Shown here: positions 1-13,112 of the stretch, piece by piece | Numbering within the stretch: the stretch's first letter is position 1 | Layout: each line of letters opens with the position of its first letter | Source of the DNA: Zerene cesonia | Taxonomy: Eukaryota; Arthropoda; Insecta; Lepidoptera; Pieridae | NCBI RefSeq assembly: GCF_012273895.1 | Contig: NC_052118.1 | Location: 6,225,164 to 6,289,163 of the forward strand | DNA length: 64,000 nt | Direction: 5' to 3' | The notes under the pieces: model-generated | Told to the model about the DNA's origin: nothing | Database searches by the model: none | What the model saw: the letters and a program-made list of their open reading frames with translations, nothing else | Program-made: the position numbers and the translations under genes

Positions 1-2203
1 TTCAACAGAAACTCTTCCAGGAATAATCTTAAGTATTTCACATCCAAATAGCACACTGAGCATATCTAATGTCTCTACCAATTGTTCTTCGATAGATCTG
101 AAACAGAAAAGAATAAATAACACTTAAATCAATTTTTTTTTCTTTTGTATTCTATATGTTACTAAAAATTAGCCATTTAATCTGGCTCTAACAACTATTA
201 AAAAAAATGGTTTAAAATTGTATGGAATTATTATAATCCAAAAAGAAAAAAATCACAGCTGGACAACAGGAATAACATATAGGTAACTTTTTATCCCAAT
301 ATTCCTACGGGATACTGACTTACGCGGGTGAAACTGCGGGGTGCAGCTAGTAGTTCATAATTAATCAATCAAAAATAGACAAATATTTTTTTTTATTATA
401 ATTATGTTATTGTTTTGTTAATAAATGATTTATGAATATTTTTCTTCAAAGATATTTAATGAATTCACAATGGAAATTATACTAATAGTGTGAACTATGA
501 ATAGCATATTATTAAAAGATTTTTCAATGTATGAATCACTAAAATCTCTGTATTATGAAAATTTCCTTAACAACCAGTATTGTTAAGGAAATATATATGA
601 ACTATTTACATATCCATCCCATCAATTAATCCACATATACAAACAATAAATATTGTAAATTAACCTTCAACAAACCTTCATCTATAATAAGGAAAATGCA
701 TGAAGAATATTTCAAAAATTATCATTATATATTTTTACTTTTATTCAAAAGCAAAACATCAAATGAATAAGAAAGTATATTGCTTGCTGGATATCCAACA
801 GAGCGCTTATAATATTCATTTCAGTCAGATAAATTAATGCTGATTTTCAGTTTTCCATAAAAATGTAAATAGAAGGTTTTCAGATTAGGCTTAAATATAT
901 CACTAGCCTTTGCCCACACTAAATTTGGTATAAAAGCCTTTTTGCAATGTAAATCCTATTAATATTATAAATGCGAAAATTTGTATGGATGTATGGATGT
1001 TTGTTACTATTTCACGCAAAAACTACTGAACCGATTGCAATGAAATTTGGTAAGCAAATAACTGGACAACTGGAATAACATATAGGCAACTTTTTATCCC
1101 GATATTCCTACGGGATACGGACTTACGCGGGTGAAACCGCGGGGCGCAGCTAGTATACATATAAACTTTCCTCTCAAATCACTCTATCTATTTAAAAAAA
1201 TCTCTTCAAAATTACTAAACTAATTTATTAACTACATAGAACGCAATGAAAAAATAACATAACAGATTAAATGACTCCTGTTATATTAATTACTCACCCT
1301 CCACAATCCTTGCCATATTTAATAGCTTTATCTAACAGATGCTGATATTGTTCCATTGCAGCAGCAGACAAAATTAAGCTTGGATTAGTTGTGGCATCCG
1401 TTGGTTTATATGCTTTCATAGCTAAAAGGAATCAATAAATATTTATTTTTTACAATGACAATGATTAATATAATAATTAGTTGAATTCAAATAAAATAAA
1501 TAGATGTAATTCCAAAAATATTAAAAACATGCTTTTCTCATGAAATAATTGTAATGTCAAAAATCTTGGATAAGTATATAAGGTTTGAATTAAACCTATC
1601 TATATGAAGTGGGTTAAAATAGGGCTTAAAGGAGTTGGTTACATACAAATCGGTACGGTAATTAATACTTATGCACACATTAAAGTAGGATGTCCCTTAT
1701 ATATCATAAAAAGCAGACATTGTAACATACCCTTGGTAATTAATACTCATAAGTGCATTTTTATAATCCACATAATATGCAGTGTGGGAAAACTTAAACA
1801 ATGCATTGGGGATATTTTGTTTTCTCTCTAAAGCATTTGATTTTGAAAAATAATTTACTCAAAATAAAAATTTTGTTTGTTTGTTCCAAAAAATATTACA
1901 CAATATACAGATACATTAAATCCCATCCCAAAAAACACAGAGAATCTCTAAAAAACATCTAAGCCGAAGGTCAAAGTTTATCAATTACAAGTTACTAACC
2001 ATATGATATATTATAATAGATTCATAAGTACATACTGACAAAATATATAATTATATATTTAGGACAATATAAATAGTAATAAAAAAAAGCCGGGGTAAAT
2101 CCTAACCTTCAAAATCCCCAGTATCCGCCACCACCGTCGAAAATTGTTTTAATTGTTCCAAGGCACTCATTTTCGTTCGCTTTGCTTGAGGTTCGCCACT
2201 CAT
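1..2203 (-). CDS. Taldo: Transaldolase, 5' part (runs off the left edge)
   Basis: Transaldolase of the non-oxidative pentose phosphate pathway moves a three-carbon dihydroxyacetone unit between sugar phosphates in the cytosol. Three coding exons are visible on the minus strand: 2203-2107, 1421-1298 and 97-1, all with GT-AG junctions and consistent phase, giving the first 106 residues of a protein usually about 330 long. The family signature DATTNPSLIL lies at the start of exon 2, and exon 3 carries FGCEILKIIPGRVSVE, the strand motif around the conserved KIPGRVS segment. The start is the ATG that gives MSGEPQAKRTKMSALEQLK, collinear with animal transaldolases. The catalytic lysine lies beyond the window. 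The gene is head-to-head with Hsp110, with about 1.05 kb between start codons. Intron 2 holds two Helitron-like repeats. Confidence 0.93.
254..350 (+). mobile_element. Helitron-like repeat family A, 3' fragment
   Basis: This is the 3' part of the most abundant repeat of the window. It keeps the terminal hairpin (CGCGG...CTGCG, slightly decayed) and ends in GCAGCTAG before a T. It lies inside transaldolase intron 2. Confidence 0.75.
954..1153 (+). mobile_element. Helitron-like repeat family A, near full length (200 bp)
   Basis: The copy begins TCCTATTAATATTATAAATG and ends with hairpin CGCGG-GTGAAA-CCGCG followed by GCGCAGCTAG, with A before the TC and T after the CTAG. TC start, CTAG end, a 3' hairpin and A/T insertion without target duplication are Helitron hallmarks. 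No coding capacity, so it would be non-autonomous. It lies in transaldolase intron 2. Confidence 0.75.
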
Positions 2204-3037
2204 ACTGATGATTGTAAAGCTAGAATAACGTAATTTTCAGGTTGGAAAAATAATTAGAGCGCGAAAGGCAAAAGATAAAATATTCGATCAGTTGCTGCTT
2301 GAAGGTGACCCTGACAGCAGCAAAAACTTCAATTACTTAAGTTAACACTGAACATTGAACGTAATGCAGTCGTCATCCAACCAATAAGCAGGCAAAACGA
2401 TTAAATACTGATAACCTATTCAAATGTAAAAACAAAATGTATATGTATTTGAATAAGTATCACTTAAAATAAAATATTACCTTTGAAAAAATTTAAACAG
2501 TTAAAATTTCAAAGATTATCAGAACTAAAGAATTTTTGATGATGTTAATTGCGTAATATTGTTTAATTTATTCGTATTAGCATTTACTGTATTTCAACCA
2601 TTATTTAATATGACGTAATGACCATAAGGTAATTGCATTTGAGTTTTGACGTATCAAATTTGACGTAAATGTTAGTGTTGCCATTTGCCAAGAGCCATAA
2701 ATTTCATTGCATTACCTATTTGTAGAATACCCATAAGACTTTATAGGTACCTTTTGTTATTTTTTTATATTTTTTTTTTCATATCATATTTTGCTTTAAA
2801 ATTTTATGTGATCAGCACATTCTACAATCGTTAAAGAAACCAGATTATGGTAGGTGGAAATAAAACTGACACGTTTAGTATTTGTTAGATTTCATTTCTC
2901 AAAAGAAATGTAAATATTAAAATGCATAACTTTAAAATGTAAAACATTTTACAGATACGAGATATTTTGTAATCGAATTTAGAAAAGATATGTTTATAAA
3001 AAAAATGAACTGTCATTTGATCTTTTTTAATCTGTTC
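2204..3037. promoter_or_regulatory. Divergent promoter region of transaldolase and Hsp110
   Basis: About 830 bp of unique AT-rich sequence between the transaldolase start codon (leftward) and the Hsp110 heat-shock element (rightward). Three TGACGTA-type half sites of CREB/ATF bZIP factors occur at 2611, 2647 and 2661. No open frame resembles a protein. Confidence 0.5.
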
Positions 3038-3050
3038 TTCTAGAAATTTC
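3038..3050 (+). promoter_or_regulatory. Heat-shock element of Hsp110
   Basis: TTC-TA-GAA-AT-TTC is three perfectly spaced inverted nGAAn units, the minimal consensus site for trimeric HSF. It sits 202 bp upstream of the Hsp110 start codon, where a proximal promoter would lie. A match to the full 13-bp consensus at this spot is unlikely by chance, and Hsp110 genes are known HSF targets. Confidence 0.75.
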
Positions 3051-3251
3051 GGGGTACTTACAGAGACAGACGAAAACGAAATTCAGCGAATAATCGTCTC
3101 TGTACTATACTGTGGTGTTCTGTGTCGCAAAGCCGGCGTTCTCTCGCGATCAACTGATTAATTGTCAGGCTAAAGCAACGTGTTTTGCAAAATTCAATCA
3201 AAAGTTGTTCTGTGACAATTCTTATTGTAATCCAATAATTATTACCAAAAA

Positions 3252-6200
3252 ATGGCTGCGATGTCAGTTATAGGTATTGATTTTGGTAATGAATCCTGTT
3301 ATATTGCTGTGGCAAAAGCAGGTGGCATTGAAACAATTGCCAATGATTACAGCCTGCGAGGTACTCCGTAAGTATATTTTTCCATGTCTTTTGTATAACC
3401 TCTATCAAGTATACTTATAGAAATCTTGTTTAATACAGAATAACCCTAAAATTTATGTTTGACGAGGCCTTGATTTGCGAAAAGGTTTCGACCAGAATGT
3501 CAAAAAAATTACACTTCATGTCCTTAAGTTTGTGTAATGTTTATCATTTTATCATACATTGTGTTACTGAATCATGAATCATTGGAAATATTTCAGATCA
3601 TGTGTGGCCTTTTCACCAAAGAATCGTATATTAGGTGTAGCAGCAAAAAATCAAATGGTCACAAACATGAAAAATACCGTATTTGGCTTCAAGAGACTAT
3701 TAGGTAGAAAATTCTCAGATCCACATGTTCAGAAAGAATTGAAACAATTCCCATTTAAAGTAGAACCAAGGGCTGATGGTGGAATTGGGATCCGAATAAA
3801 TTATCTAGGAGAGGACAATGTATTTAGTCCTGAACAGGTACTTGTTAATTTAATAAATCACCAAAGACATTCAATTGTAGTCCAATTAGGAATTCCATTT
3901 CTATTATACAACCCTCTTTCATTTTTTTTTTTCATATAAAAAAATTATATTGGATATTAAAACTATTGGTGAATCACATCCTGTAATTGTGAAAATTAAT
4001 TATTTCTCAAACTTAATATCTTTTTAAATATTTTTTATTAAAGTATTGTAAAATTTGATACTTAGTGTGAGCATATATTTCGCAATTTTTTTTCTAACAT
4101 ATCCATCCTTATTATGTTAAACAATGTGTGATATAGTTTCTATTTGTTTTTATAAAATGTTATAATTATTTTAGATAACTGCCATGCTATTTACAAAACT
4201 GAAAGAGTCTGCTGCAATTGCCTTACAAACTCCAATTAATGACTGTGTTATATCTGTACCTAGTTATTTTACCAATGCAGAGAGAAATGCTCTTCTTGAT
4301 GCTGCTGCTATTGCAGGTTTGTCTTTATGTATATCATTATTTTTAAGTTAAGAATAATTTTACAAAAAAAAAATGAGTTATTTGTAGTTTTCTAATGGTA
4401 TTTTAAAATAATGTCTACTTAGTTTAAAATAACACAGGCAAGAGATAATCTAGTTGAATTGAATGTGTGTAAATTTTCTTAAGTAGAGACTTCATTAATA
4501 AGGGCGTTTTGAATCATCAAAATACAGAAAATACGAATTTACCACCAGTCAAAACAGCTTCTTCAGAGATAAGCCAGCAAGAAAATCTGTAATTGCTCTT
4601 AGTCATATCAATGTAATAATTTTGTTTATTCCATTTTTATTCATACTATTCAATCACTTCACAAGACCAAATGGTCTGTTAAGTCGCTGTAGCTCAATCA
4701 AACCATAGTCTAGAGTTAACCTAGTTATTTCCGTAAATAGTAGCATTTAAAAATACTGGTTGCCTTTGTACATATAACATCAAGTTGACTTACAATGGAT
4801 TAACCTTGACCTCAGTGACATTCAATTGTACTGTATCAAACTAATAGACTGAAATGAAAATTTAATTGAGTTTTTGTTAACTAGTCACTCCTATTGATTT
4901 GATGACACTCTAAAGAAAGTAATAAAGTAATTCATGTTGAGATACAAAAAAATTGTTTTTATTAAAATTTATTCTTTTATTCTTTGCCATGAATTAAATG
5001 AATTTAAAAAGACAAGAAACCAGTTGACTGCTTGTTTGGTTTAATTTGTAGTTAATATTGTTAGTAGGATCAATATAATCGCAGACTGAGAGCTTTTTTA
5101 ATCTTCAATGTTGTGTTTCAGGTCTCAATGTTTTGCGCCTTATGAATGAAACAACTGCAACAGCTTTGGCTTATGGAATTTACAAGCAAGACTTGCCAGC
5201 TCCAGAAGAAAAGTCAAGAAATGTTGTTTTTGTTGACTTTGGACATAGTTCCCTTCAGGTATTTTAAGTTAAATTACATGTATGCCTTGTGTGGTCAATA
5301 TGTACCTTATAATTTAAAGTCATTGTATTAGAAATTAAATTAATTATGTTATTACTGTTTTGTAGGTGGCAGCTTGTGCATTCAATAAGGGTAAATTGCG
5401 TATACTTGCAACATCATCTGATCCTTGCTGTGGTGGCAGGGACATTGACATCGCTGTTGCCGAATACTTCTGTCAAGATTTCATGTCCAGATACAAGTTG
5501 GATCCTAGGAAGAATCAAAGGTAAAAAAGGCCTTTCAAGAGATGAAGTTGTGTTGTATCTAATCTATCATTTGTTTTGTTAAAATTTAAAAAAGTTATAT
5601 AAATTATAAATATCTATAACTTATTAAGTAGGTAATATTTTCTCTGTATTCTTAAGTCAATATAAAAGTATACATGCCTAAATTACTCTTCTATTTTGCA
5701 GAGCATACATGCGGCTATTGCAAGAGGTAGAAAAGTTAAAAAAGCAGATGTCAGCAAACAGTACCCGCTTGCCTCTCAATATTGAGTGTTTCATGGAGGA
5801 GCGTGATGTATCTGGTGATATGCAACGCTCACAGATGGAACAGCTGTGTGCTGACACTTTCAACCGTGTCGAAAGGACCCTGAGAAATATCCTCCATAAT
5901 GCAAGTATGTATCCCTCTGTCTACACTACTATTGGAGAGACTCTCGCAATTAAGTGGTGCCTATGATATGTCTGTCACCACACCACAAGATTTTATTCTT
6001 CAGGAATGGAATAAACAAAAATTCCAATCCAAAACATAATTGGCAGTTTGATAATCATACCCCAATTTTATTATGATATATTGATCTTACTTTTGATATC
6101 TAAGAAATCAAATGAGAAATATCTTTTATAGCTTTTACAGTTTAATTAAAACATAAATAAATATTACATTTAAAATGTTATTTGATATGATACAATATCT

Positions 6201-9200
6201 CGTTCCAGAACTGAGACCTGAAGACATCAGCTCTATAGAGATAGTCGGTGGCTCCACTAGAATTCCAGCTGTGAAAAGTTTGATTGAGCAAGTTTTTGGC
6301 AAAGCTCCATCAACTACTCTTAATCAGGTAAAGTAGACAAATACAAATATAATATAGAACAGATTTTAGAACTTGTCAAATATGTTTGAAAATACAGTAT
6401 GGAAAGTACAATATCATGGTGTGTTTTCTTCTTACCAGTTAAGCAGTATAGATTGATTTAGTGATATAAGATAGTAATATATCAATAGATAATAATTTTG
6501 AAGTATTTATTTCATTCTATATGATTTATTTAGTGTAAGCACTGCAGTGAAGCCTATTTATAAACCTTTGTGCAAAATTTTTCATCCACTAATTCAACCC
6601 TATAGGAGTTGATTGACTTCTTTTTTAACAAAACTCAACTGCCTTCAAGGTGTTAGACCTGGATCAAAATTTTAAACGGGACCACATGCCAGGCGCTAGA
6701 AAGTCTAGCTTTGGCTTAAGAGTACCTATATCAAGCTGTGAAATATGTCCTACATAATAATAATATGGGCACGTTTTACGCAACTCGACGTCAAGCGCCT
6801 ATCTTGCGTGAAAAGAAAAGGAGGGGGTAGCCAGTCAAAGCTGAAACTATCCCAGCTCCTCCATGAAGCTAAGCAGCTTGTGTGTTGTAAGCGAAAACCT
6901 CAGGGAGGGACAACCAACCCAAGTGCCTTGCCCTATACTCCGCAACCGCCGTGCATTCCATGATGACGTGCGCTGCCATTTCTTCTTTCGTCATGCAATC
7001 TCTACGTAACGAACTGTTAGTGATCCCTAAGTGAAAGAGATGCTTGTTAAAGGGACCATGCCCTGTAAGAGCAAATGCTCTACATTTAAAAGCTCTAAAA
7101 CTGGTTATTATTATTAAATGACTGTGATTGGCAGGACGAGGCGGTGTCTCGTGGTTGCGCACTGCAGTGCGCGATGCTGAGTCCGGCGGTGCGCGTGCGC
7201 GAGTTCAACGTAACCGACGTTCAGCCGTACGCCGTGCGTCTCGCGTGGGACGCCGCACGCGGGGAGGATGGCGACATGGAAGTAAATTGGCTCATTTTCT
7301 ATCTTTTTTTCTGAGATGTATGTCACGAATTGACCGTCAGGTCTTAAGTAAATGCCTGAAAGTTACGCTTAGACGTAAGGTATAACAATACCGTATAAGA
7401 GTGGAGTTTAGTCGCTTTCTCAGAGCTCTATTCCAAAACCACTCAATTTCAGAAAAATGGAAGAGGCGTTTTTAAATAATTTCACAATGAACAATTTTTA
7501 CAAAATACAATATGTCAAAAGATATTTACGAAACACTATTCGTGACCTTTATAACAGATTTAATTCTTAACTTTTATATATTTTTCTCTTCATGCAGGTG
7601 TTCCCAGCTTTCCATGCTGCACCTTTCTCCAAAATGCTTACATTCTACAGAAGAGAACCTTTCTCTGTCAGTGCTTATTACTCTGATCAAGTACCTTTCC
7701 CAGACACATTTATTGGTATGTACATGCATATTTTTTACTTAAAATCGCGATATTAATCTTATTAATTTCAAAATGGCTCTGGCTGACTTGGTGACTAAAT
7801 AACTAAATATTTACTACAAATTTAGGTCAATGGAACGTCAAAGATGTGCAACCAACACCTGAGGGAGAGTCTCAAAAAGTCAAACTCAAAGTGCGCGTCA
7901 ATATCCACGGAATCATAACTGTCGCGTCGGCTTCCCTTGTGGAGAAAAAACAAGATGCGCAACAAAGCGACAATGTTGAAATGGAAAATTCCAATGAGAA
8001 TGTACAAAACAATCAGAATGTTCAGGAAACTCCAATGGATACAAATGCAAGTCAGGAGCAACAACAAAACGGACCCGATAATCAAGAGGTGAGAGAAGAT
8101 GAAATGAAAGGGGAGCCGCAACAAAAACAATCGTGGACACAGAGAGTAGGACAGTGGTTCAGCGGGGTATGTGTCGGTAGCGCGTTTGTGGAGTGTACTG
8201 TGGTGTCTGTTGTTGTCTTCATTTTGTCACCAATTGATCAATAATGACTAATTATAAAATACTAAATAATTTGGTTCCATCGACGTTTGAAGAAACAAAG
8301 AAATGCAACAGGCATCACAAACTTTGAACCTTCCCCACCCTCATTGGAGGCCCCATTTGCACAGAATTCCCAAAATTTTTGAAGACTACTTGAAACATAA
8401 CAACGTTTGTCTCTGTGTCCACGCATGTTTTTGTTCTTCTGCTGTTATAATTCGTTTTGTGTTTTATTTTTGGCAGCATCTTGGATAATGTAAGATTTTG
8501 AATGTTTTTGTTTTCTGCTTATGGTGATGGTATTGTAGGTGCAAATGGGTCATCACATGGCTTGGAAATATTTCAATATTCATTTTGTTTTCTGCCAGCC
8601 ATAAGTATCGAAACAATATAGTCCAGGCCAACGTGATGGTGGGGAGAAAGATATATGTTGTGGTATGAATCGGTTGCCATTATTTTCAGGATGCAAATGA
8701 TGATAAAAAGGACAAGTCCAAAGATAAGACCAAGAAGGTCCTCGTTAAAACAATTGAACTGCCAATTGATGCAAGAACACATGGCTTCTCTCAAACTGAG
8801 TTGAACAGCTATTTGGAAAAAGAGGTATGTTCTTTATACTAGAATTTAATCAATACAAATATAGGATGTTTTTCGCTGAGGTGTTACGATTTTTATAAAA
8901 AAATAATCGGAGAATTTTATTGAAATGACATTATAGAACAACTTTTCAACAGTATTTACATCACATATTGTAATGTTATATAGGGCAAGATGCAAGCCCA
9001 AGACCGTCAAGAGAAGGAGCGTGCCGATGCGCGTAATGCTCTCGAGGAATATGTGTATGAGTTGCGTGGAAAGTTGTCTGAAGGCGAAGTATTACATGAC
9101 TTTATTGCTGAAGAGCAACGTAACCGCCTTGTGAACCAACTGGACTCGCTGGAACAATGGCTGTATGATGAGGGCGAGGACCAGAACAGACAGGTATAAA

Positions 9201-10603
9201 TTAGTTAAATTCTTATTCTTAAACTACATGTGTTAATGTATAATAACATATAATGTACAAATATTTAATGAATTGTTTAAAAGGGAGAATCCTATTTATT
9301 TCCTAAATTTTAACACTAATTGTAAATGGAATTTGTAATCTTCCCAACTGAGCCCCACAAAAATATTTCTCTATTCACTTAGTTTTTCATCATACTGTAA
9401 ACAATTAAACTGAGTGAAAAATATACAGATTGTGCTAGGTTCTTAATTATTATAATTGCAGGTATACAGCGATAAGCTGACAGAGTTGAAGACGGAGGGC
9501 GAACCCATCAAGCAGCGACGCCTTGAGTTCGAGCTGCGCCCTGGAGCATTAGATGACTTCGCACTTGCTATACAGTTAACTAACAAAGCTGTGGATCTAT
9601 ACAGGTAATTCATTTAATATTTACTATTGCTCATTTTTACTGTATTCACACAATTTTATAAAAGTGTGCATGTAACATAACATTTATATTTAAATAAGTA
9701 TTATGCAATACACGAAAATATCAGTTTTTTAAATTCACAAATTCTCATAGTTTCGATGAAGTACAATATTATGTATAACCATAATGAAAAGCAAAAATGT
9801 TGACATGATAAATGCATATATAAAAATTTACACCATTTCTCAATTGAATAATGCAAATGAATAACTGTATTGAACGCAAGTAGTTGCAAAACTAATTGAG
9901 CCTGTAATAATTGACACTGCAATAGGTCCGGCGACGCGAAGTACTCGCACCTGAGCGAGGCGGACATCCAGAAGGTGTGCGAGGCGAGCAAGAGCGCACT
10001 GAACTGGCTGGAGGGCGCGCGGCAGGCGCTCGCGCACGCGCCGCGCCACCTGCCGCCGCCGCACACCACGCACCAGATCCGCCAGGAGAGACAGGTTGGT
10101 TGACTTGTTTCATAACTAGCTCTCCTTCCGCCTAATCAAAGAAAAACCCGTAACCCCCTTGCCTATTGATCCATAAATATAATCATAAGATAAAATCTTC
10201 CCTGACAGAGTTACTTTCGCCGTTATAATAAATAGAAACAATAAATGTTTAGCAGACTACTAAATCTGACAAACTGTTCTGAAACTAACCAAATGAGAAA
10301 CAATTAAAGCATTTTGAGCTATCACATTTGGGGCTCTATATACATGGCTCTATTCTTTCTCCTCTCTATACTTTACACATTTGTATAACACTAGCAAAAT
10401 GGTCCATTAGATACAGCAATTTAAAAAAGGGTAAATTATAACTATAATTACAGAGCTTCGAGAACATCGTGAACCCAATCCTGAACAAACCCAAGCCCAA
10501 GGAGAAGACCCCGCCACCGGCGAACAACACGGCCGGCGACGGGCAGAACAACGCGCCCCCCAACGAACAGCAAGCCTCGCAGGAACAGATGGACGTCGAG
10601 TGA
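3252..10603 (+). CDS. Hsc70Cb: Heat shock 70 kDa protein 4 / Hsp110 (Hsc70Cb)
   Basis: Cytosolic Hsp110 is the nucleotide exchange factor of Hsp70 and part of the metazoan disaggregase. Fifteen coding exons join in frame to 841 codons: 3252-3367, 3597-3837, 4175-4316, 5122-5258, 5366-5520, 5702-5904, 6209-6327, 7135-7281, 7598-7715, 7826-8166, 8690-8824, 8984-9193, 9462-9604, 9926-10094, 10454-10603. The protein opens with the actin-fold ATPase motif VIGIDFGNESCYIAVA. LRLMNETTATALAYGIYKQD and IEIVGGSTRIPAVK follow. A Gln/Asn-rich acidic loop lies at about residues 490-560, typical of Hsp110 and absent from Hsp70, then the C-terminal helical domain (EEYVYELRGKL). It ends MDVE instead of the EEVD of Hsp70, like human HSPA4 (MDID). 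A poly(A) signal AATAAA is at 10667. Exons 8 and 14 are strikingly GC-rich. Intron 7 holds an antisense LINE fragment. Confidence 0.97.
6650..7095 (-). mobile_element. Non-LTR retrotransposon fragment (RNase H / zinc-knuckle C-terminus)
   Basis: On the minus strand, inside Hsp110 intron 7, an open stretch from about 7095 to 6869 reads FALTGHGPFNKHLFHLGI, then RRDCMTKEEMAAHVIMEC and AEYRARHLG. This is the end of the RNase H domain and the Cys/His knuckle that close ORF2 of insect LINEs. The rest of the element is absent. It is antisense to the host gene and ends about 40 bp before exon 8. Confidence 0.7.
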
Positions 10604-12588
10604 AACTGTTACCGTAACAAGCACGGACACTTGAAGAATCCAACGAACCGCGAATAACTTAATCCCAATAAAATACACTTTACTCAACTATCACGCTTTA
10701 AACTAACAAGCTTAAACAGTTTCAGTTAGGAATTTGTCCTGTATGGTTGCTGTGCAATGAGAATGTTTCGTTGAATTCATATCAGATTGTCATTGACTGA
10801 AGAATGTTTTGTTTTATTTATTTCGCGGTTCCATAGTTACGTATCCGCCACTTGGACTTCACCAAGTTGTCCGTGTATCCTTAGATTATTTAATGCAGGA
10901 ATATTTGCTCCGATTCGCCCATAGGAATAATTAATAATAAACGTGATTTCGATTGTAATGTCACTCTATACATTACATCACATAGTTTAATTCACCTAGA
11001 TAGATAGGTACGTAATTACATTTCATTCACTATAAAGAATGTAAACATTGAAATGGTATTAGCTTAGATTCTTTGAATCTCTCCTTGCACTATGCTGTAC
11101 TTGGTGCCTTTAGCTTATCCCACCATGACGAAAAATCATCATGAATAGTATAATTTATGGAAAAATCAATATAAAATGAATATATTTTAGGTACTTAAGT
11201 AGTTATTACTTAATCCTATGGGTGTAAAGAACTAACTCACAGTATGTATTATTTAATTAGTCAATATTTAATTTGGTTCCCATTTTACATTGTGTATTTC
11301 CTATTGAATGATACAACGGTGATGTGATGAGTTGATGTAAAGCAATTATTTAATTTTAGTGCATTTCTAATTCGAAGTAAAGCAGGATAGTATTATTGAT
11401 ACGATTTTATTTTTTGGTAATATTTTATATATTTTGTGCATTTTATGCGTAGATACATTATCAGTGAGCATGTGATAAAATGGTTATGTTTTATTTTCAT
11501 TTTATGGGTATAAGAGTTAAACCTGTAGTAGCTAATGCATTTGCTTTAACGTATGGTGAAAATAAATCGGATTTTAGTCAAATTAGTCATGGATTATGAC
11601 TTTCCAGCATAACACACTATTGTGCCTATTTGCTATTTATAACCAGTAAAAATATCTTTAATGAGTTTTCATGCAATACCTGGACTTGAATATTCAGTTA
11701 AGGACTTCAAATTCTTTTAAGTTTTTGGTGCTCACACTGTCAATCTTTTTTCGTTTTACTGCACACTGTGGGATACTAGTGATATATCAAGTTAAAATTG
11801 TTGGTCAACATAGAGGCACATTAAAACTGTAAAGCCATCATTTCTTATACTTACAGAACAATAAGAAAACAAACAGGTCTCAATTGTCAGTAGTACATTC
11901 CAAGGGACAGCTTACTCTACAAGGCTAAAATTTATTTAGATTATTTTTATTCCTCTTTGGCGTAATTATCTAACATTTAATAAGTAATAAAAAGCTTTGA
12001 GTTTCAAATAATATTCACCAATAACTTACAGATGTGCGGTCAAGATCCTTTGGCCTATTTTGTATCTTAAAAGTAAATGGTTGAACCATTTCAATGTTAC
12101 AATGTGCATTACATAATGTTAAAAGGCTTAGTAAAGAAATTTAACCAAATTAAGTTTTTTTTATTTTTTTCCTGTACCCGTATTTTGTTACCTTAGTACC
12201 TATTGAGAAATTACATGAAATATATAACATGCATATTAATATGACACATTACAAAAAACTATGGAAGGTCTCAATTCCACTGTATTTTTTTTTTTGTTTG
12301 TAACCTCAACTTTTTGTTGGGTGAACCGATTCCGACTATTCTTTTTTTTTATTATTTGTAAGCCGAGTAGTCGAAAGGATTACCCGGGTGGCATACGAGA
12401 GGGGGCGGCAGGATGGGCCATTTATATAGGTATTAAAAAATATTTGCATTAGATATTCCTAATGCCGCGCCTGAATTTACGTAAGCGCCAAGAGAAATGG
12501 CACAGATTATTAAATTGTTACAATGAAATTTATTAACTTCTGATTTTTTACCATTTTTGTTTTTCATAATAGGAAATATATAGGAATA
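10604..12588. other. Hsp110 3' UTR and intergenic DNA
   Basis: Unique AT-rich sequence without a recognisable open frame. The first AATAAA (10667-10672) is only 64 bp after the stop codon, and several later AATAAA copies (for example near 10936 and 11562) would allow longer 3' UTRs. Nothing else is recognised up to the repeat at 12589. Confidence 0.5.
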
Positions 12589-12772
12589 CTAGCTGCACCC
12601 GGCAAACGCTGTTCTGCCTTACTCTGATCATTTAGAGGTATGAAAAATAGATGTTAGCCGATTCTCAAACATACCCGATACGCACACAAAATTTCTTAAG
12701 AATCGGTCAAGCCGTTTCGGAGGAGTATGGCAACGAAAACTGTGACACGAGAATTTTATATATTAGATAAGG
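12589..12772 (-). mobile_element. Helitron-like repeat family B
   Basis: Minus-strand copy of a second CTAG-ending family. In element orientation it starts near a TATATAAAATTCTCG-type sequence and ends GGCA...TGCCGGGTGCAGCTAG, where GGCAxA...TTTGCC forms a 6-bp hairpin a few bases before CTAG. Other copies are at 14823, 20408 and 56875. Confidence 0.7.
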
Positions 12773-12832
12773 ATAGGAAGTATGATATCCAATCGTAGGT
12801 GCGTACATTATATACACTTCGTAATAAAAAAA

Positions 12833-13112
12833 TAGTTGAGTGCGAGTTGGACTCTAAAGGTTCCGAATAATTGTTTTTATTTTATTTAAAGAAGTATTAC
12901 TATTAAAAGAGCTAAGTAGTAAGTACTGCAAAAAAGGTATCCCAACCTAAAATTTCTATATTATCAACAGAAATATGTCACCTTTGAAAATTTCAAGCGT
13001 CTCTACCTATCTACAATTTATGATATATTCAGCTTGGTCAGACGGACGGACAGACAGGCAGGCAGGCAGACGGAGAGTGAAGTTTAAGTAATAGGGTCCT
13101 GTTTTACAATAG
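12833..13112. repeat. Degenerate dispersed repeat with GACGGACGGACAGACAGGC tract
   Basis: Recognised from the order of its parts: a GAGTGCGAGTTGGACTC-like head, CAACAGAAATATGTCACCT in the middle, then CAGACGGACGGACAGACAGG and AGTAATAGGGTCCTGTTTTA. This order is a very common degenerate repeat of lepidopteran genomes whose class I cannot assign. A short 5' piece of the same family (CGGCCAAGTGCGAAATAGAC) lies at 22169-22245. Confidence 0.6.

Noticed and set aside
7128..7385. Arg-rich open frame in another reading frame over Hsp110 exon 8
   Set aside because: It is a frame shadow of the GC-rich exon, whose true frame matches Hsp110.
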